From positions 362,013 to 374,922 of the forward strand of contig LSYV01000011.1 in the NCBI GenBank assembly GCA_001584585.1: a stretch of DNA of 12,910 nucleotides. Direction: 5' to 3'. This document shows, piece by piece, positions 10,142 through 12,910 of the stretch; the first letter of the stretch is position 1, and every line of letters begins with the position of its first letter. The position numbers and the translations under genes are program-made. A model generated the notes under the pieces. That model saw only the letters and a program-made list of their open reading frames with translations. It was not told the origin of the DNA and made no database searches. The stretch is from Gonium pectorale. Taxonomy: Eukaryota; Chlorophyta; Chlorophyceae; Chlamydomonadales; Volvocaceae.

Positions 10142-10467
10142 AAGAAATCCCTCCTGACCCCGGTCCCGCCTACGAAACTCCCGACAGCGGGCAACACTTG
10201 CCGGCCGACATCGTGCCACACCCAACAAAACCAAAATGGGTGTACACGTGGGAGGCAGCCGCGTATAGACGGCAGCATAACACTCAGCTCACGAAAAGCT
10301 TCTTCTCAAAAATGTGGGCCCCGGCAGCGGCTCATTTAGTCCGACCGCACAAGATAGACCCCAATGCTCTCCCCCCTCGCTCCCCTCCATGAGCGCCCTT
10401 GTCCCCCCAGCATCCTTGCGGCACAGGGGCCGCAGCTTCTGCTGCTGCTGGTATACCCGCGCGCAGT

Positions 10468-12426
10468 TTAGCCCGAGGTGGCCGCGGCACCGCCCACAAT
10501 CTCCGACAGCTCCTGCGTAATCTTCGCCTGGCGCTGCTTGTTGTACTGGACGGTCAGCGCCTTGCGCAGCTCCTTGGCGTTATCCGAGGCGTTGTTCATG
10601 GCGTTCATGCGCGCGGCCAGCTCCGAGGCCAGAGCCTCCTGGAGGGAGCGCAGCAGGCAGCTGTTCATGTACAGCGGCAACAGCGCGTCCAGGATCTGGG
10701 CGGGCTCCTGCTCGAAGATGAGCGAGGGGTCCAGCGCCTCGGTCGAGATGGTGGCCTTCTCGCGCTCCACCGCAAACTCGCCGCCCTTGGTGGTGAGCTT
10801 GAAGATCTCGTCATCGGCAGCGTCCACGCACTTGCCATCGGCGTCGCAGAGCTCGCCCATGGGGGTCATAGGCAGCAGTGTCTGAATGGTGGGGTTCGAG
10901 CTGATGAGCGACAGGAACTTGGTGAACACCAGCTCCACCTTGTCCGACTCCTGGGCAATGAACGACGCGAAGATCTCGTCGGCAATGCCCTGAGCGTCCT
11001 TGGTCGAGGGGGTGGCGCCCAGCGAGAAGGACTCTACGAGGGGCACCGGAAGCAGGGATCGACAGGAGCTTGTGGCCAAGACTTCTCGCCAGGAGCCGCA
11101 ACTAATGCATTTCATGCAGCTCGTACCGGGCATTGTGACGAGGGGCCACCATCTCTGATATGGATGCGGACTGCACAGCTGCAGGGCGGTTACAGCCGAA
11201 CCCCCGGCCTGCAGCGCTCATTCCGCACCAGTCGTGCAGTGCTTCTGTGACGGCTGTGCCAATCCGTGCTCATGTAATGTCCTCCCTCACACGGCCCATC
11301 TCACAGCCCATCCCCACTCTGCGTGGGCCCATGAAGACCAAATGCTGACTTACTAACGAGGTTGTACTGCTTCCGCCTGCCGAAGTACTGGGCACCCTTG
11401 CGGCCAACGCACACCAGGTTGACCTTCACGCCGAGAGCGAGCAGCTCACGAATGCGCTGCTCCGACTGCGGGTCCACGTTGCAGTTACTCGTCAGTGAAC
11501 AAGCCTCCGGGTGCGCACACAATAACAGATAGCTGCGAGTCTGTGGCGTACCCGTGTAACGCCTGCACCGCGACATAACCCTCCCGCTCCCCCCTGCCAG
11601 CTATCCAGCGAACCCCAGAGACACCCCACGAAGCTGACGTCCATGGCGCCTGCACCGCGACATAACCCTCCCGCTCCCCCCTGCCAGCTGTCCAGCGAAC
11701 CCCAGAGACACCCCACGAAGCTGACGTCCAGGGCGGCAGACATGAGGTAAGGGCGGCAGACATGAGGTAAGGGAAGCCCATAGGTGCGCTCCACAGAGAG
11801 CCAGCTTGCGCACCTTCTTGATGATGAAGTTGTTGTAGCCGCCGCACAGACCGCGATCGCCGGTCATGACAACCAGCATAACGCTCTTCACGGGGCGCAC
11901 GGCGCAAAGCGGCGAGTCCACATCCTCCTGGCGGATGCGCTGGTTCACGCCGTAGAGCACCTGCAAGCGGAACACTCACCCTTCAGGATAACAATTTGGG
12001 TTAAGTGCAGTGCTATTCACGCCTTAAAGACGGGCACGATAGAGCGTGTTGGTCGAACGGCGCCCCCAAACGCGCACCTTCACCAGGTTCTCAGAGAAGG
12101 GGCGGCCGTTCACCACCGCCTCCTGGGCGCGGCGGACCTTCGCGGCCGCGACCAGCTTCATGGCATCGGTGATCTTGTTGGTGTTCTTGACCGACGCGAT
12201 GCGATCGCGCACCTCCTTGAGGCCAGCGGTCACCTAAGTCGGCAACGTTGAGGCGTCAGCGCTGATTGTACATGGCTAACTAGTTCAGCGTTGGAGCAAA
12301 TTGACTGGGAGGGGTGGTCACCTGCAGCGAGCCGCGGCTGGCCACGCTCTGCTGCTTGCCGCTGGGGGCGAAGCCCGAGCGGCCCATGAAGGCACCCTGC
12401 TTGCTGGCGAGCATGGTGGCGGCCAT
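10468..12426 (-). CDS. ATPC: Chloroplast ATP synthase gamma subunit (CF1-gamma) precursor, 5 exons, 361 aa
   Basis: Central rotor shaft of the thylakoid F1Fo ATP synthase; it turns inside the alpha3-beta3 head and carries the thiol switch that lets light activate the enzyme. Exons on the minus strand: 12426-12322, 12233-12078, 11960-11814, 11465-11354, 11033-10468 (stop TAA). Phases are 0, 0, 0, then 1, with the codon for Lys174 split A|AG. Exon 1 encodes most of a transit peptide rich in Ala, Ser and Gly with few acidic residues. The mature protein probably starts at Gly39 ([14 protein letters not shown]), giving 323 residues. [17 protein letters not shown] is at the end of exon 3. The redox pair is Cys236 and Cys242 (CDADGKC), which is 198 and 204 in mature numbering, as reported for C. 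reinhardtii. This insert marks the chloroplast form and excludes mitochondrial and bacterial gamma. The C-terminal helix contains [17 protein letters not shown]. An in-frame ATG at 12471 would add 15 residues. Confidence 0.97.
11560..11733. repeat. 87-bp tandem repeat, two copies, in ATPC intron 3
   Basis: Copy 1 is 11560-11646 and copy 2 is 11647-11733. They differ at only two positions (11603 A versus 11690 G, and 11644 T versus 11731 G), which indicates a recent duplication or ongoing homogenisation. The unit length is a multiple of three. Confidence 0.95.
11731..11773. repeat. 20-bp tandem repeat, two exact copies, next to the 87-bp repeat
   Basis: The unit gggcggcagacatgaggtaa occurs at 11731-11750 and 11751-11770, followed by the first three bases of a third copy. 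Its start overlaps the last three bases of the second 87-bp unit, so the two repeats form one compound array. Confidence 0.95.
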
Positions 12427-12477
12427 TCTTCTAGAGAACCGGTAGAGTGCAAGAATTTCGCTTGCCCTCATCGTGAC

Positions 12478-12485
12478 TATTTTAT
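12478..12485 (-). promoter_or_regulatory. Possible TATA-like element of ATPC
   Basis: Minus-strand ATAAAATA lies about 52-59 nt before the ATPC ATG at 12426. If it acts as a TATA box, transcription would start near 12450. That is downstream of the in-frame ATG at 12471 and would leave 12426 as the first start codon. Supported by motif and spacing only. Confidence 0.3.
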
Positions 12486-12502
12486 CTGCATAAGGCCCCC
12501 CG

Positions 12503-12524
12503 GTCGCCGGGTCGCCGGGTCGCC
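12503..12524. repeat. 8-bp tandem repeat (gtcgccgg, nearly three copies) upstream of ATPC
   Basis: Copies lie at 12503-12510 and 12511-12518, with six bases of a third at 12519-12524. They are 77-98 bp upstream of the ATPC start codon, just beyond the TATA-like element. Confidence 0.85.
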
Positions 12525-12910
12525 CAGCCACGCACAGACACAGATTAACATCGAATACACGCAATTATCGTCATGCATAGCAATGGGGCTCAGCTGGCCG
12601 ACCGACGCGAACCCGCATCCGCCTGTTCCAGCTCTCAAGCCAGCATTTATCTGCAAGGTGCATGCGCATTCATACCTTCAAGGTGACAGAGCGTGCCATA
12701 CTCGGCCGGCAGTCCCAGGGGTCTGCCTGTACGCAACAGACCAGCTTTTCATGGCCGTGTGTGGCCGTCAAGGTCGAGGCGCAGCCGCATTCTGTTGTGC
12801 GAACCGCATATTTATCGCAAACAAATCCCATAAGCACATAGGCAGCATGTTTCCGCTCGCAGCTTTTCGAATTTCTCCGAGGCATCTGCAACCCCAGTGC
12901 GTAGAGGGTC

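Larger units (their letters stand above)
11466..11813 (-). other. ATPC intron 3, mostly made of tandem repeats
   Basis: A 348-nt phase 0 intron with donor GTGCGC and acceptor CCGCAG. About 214 nt (11560-11773) are tandem repeats: a two-copy 87-bp unit and a two-copy 20-bp unit. The exon on each side joins cleanly to give FIIKK followed by SEQRIREL, as the family requires. Read in the exon 3 frame, the intron stays open until a TAG at 11603-11601. Confidence 0.85.
12427..12910. promoter_or_regulatory. Upstream flank and presumed promoter of ATPC
   Basis: It contains the TATA-like element (12478-12485), the 8-bp repeat (12503-12524) and an in-frame ATG (12471-12469). Beyond about 12550 I see nothing recognisable. 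The window ends before any neighbouring gene appears. Confidence 0.5.

Noticed and set aside
10399..11250. 283-codon plus-strand frame
   Set aside because: It is antisense to the large last exon of ATPC, which is secure by homology; the product resembles nothing I know.
11354..11813. Possible break or pseudogene in ATPC, because the protein seems interrupted after FIIKK
   Set aside because: Donor and acceptor sites at 11813 and 11466 join the conserved sequence exactly, so it is an intron.
10468..12426. Mitochondrial or bacterial gamma subunit
   Set aside because: The cysteine-bearing regulatory insert and the transit peptide identify the chloroplast form.
1..12910. tRNA genes, CRISPR arrays, or transposon ends
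   Set aside because: By eye I found no tRNA arms with the GTTC-type T-loop in context, no spaced regular repeats, and no terminal repeats with a transposase or reverse transcriptase.

Overview
The window is nuclear DNA of a green alga, most likely a volvocine (Chlamydomonas or a close relative). The evidence is: (i) three recognisable nuclear genes, two of which encode chloroplast-targeted proteins; (ii) 17 spliceosomal introns, nearly all with GTG(A/C/G)G or GTAAG donors and CAG-type acceptors; (iii) GC-rich coding sequence with GC-rich third positions; (iv) TGTAA polyadenylation signals, the form used in this lineage, downstream of the genes; and (v) a chloroplast ATP synthase gamma subunit that matches what I recall of the C. 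reinhardtii protein, including the mature length of 323 residues. I cannot name the species.

Layout. Positions 1-1451 hold no gene I can support; they contain a GC-rich stretch with a 20-bp tandem repeat and a cluster of GTAC sites. CWC22, a spliceosome and exon-junction-complex factor, is on the minus strand from 8219 (start) to 1855 (stop), in 14 exons encoding 911 residues. A 446-bp intergenic region (8220-8665) separates it head-to-head from PRPL29 (plus strand, 8666-9091, intronless, 141 residues), the chloroplast large-subunit ribosomal protein uL29c. A convergent intergenic region with poly(A) signals from both sides follows. ATPC, the chloroplast CF1 gamma subunit, is on the minus strand from 12426 to 10468 in five exons encoding 361 residues. 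Positions 12427-12910 are its upstream flank.

Function. ATPC makes the rotary, light- and thioredoxin-regulated shaft of the thylakoid ATP synthase. PRPL29 is a structural part of the plastid ribosome. CWC22 couples splicing to exon-junction-complex deposition in the nucleus. I see no operon-like link between them; the arrangement is ordinary for an algal nuclear genome. All exon joins given here were checked by hand for phase, and every junction keeps the frame.

I found no novel biological system. The points most worth a second look are a compound tandem repeat filling most of ATPC intron 3, an unusually long N-terminal Arg/Asp-rich extension on CWC22, in-frame upstream ATGs in ATPC and PRPL29, and possible intronic poly(A) sites in CWC22.
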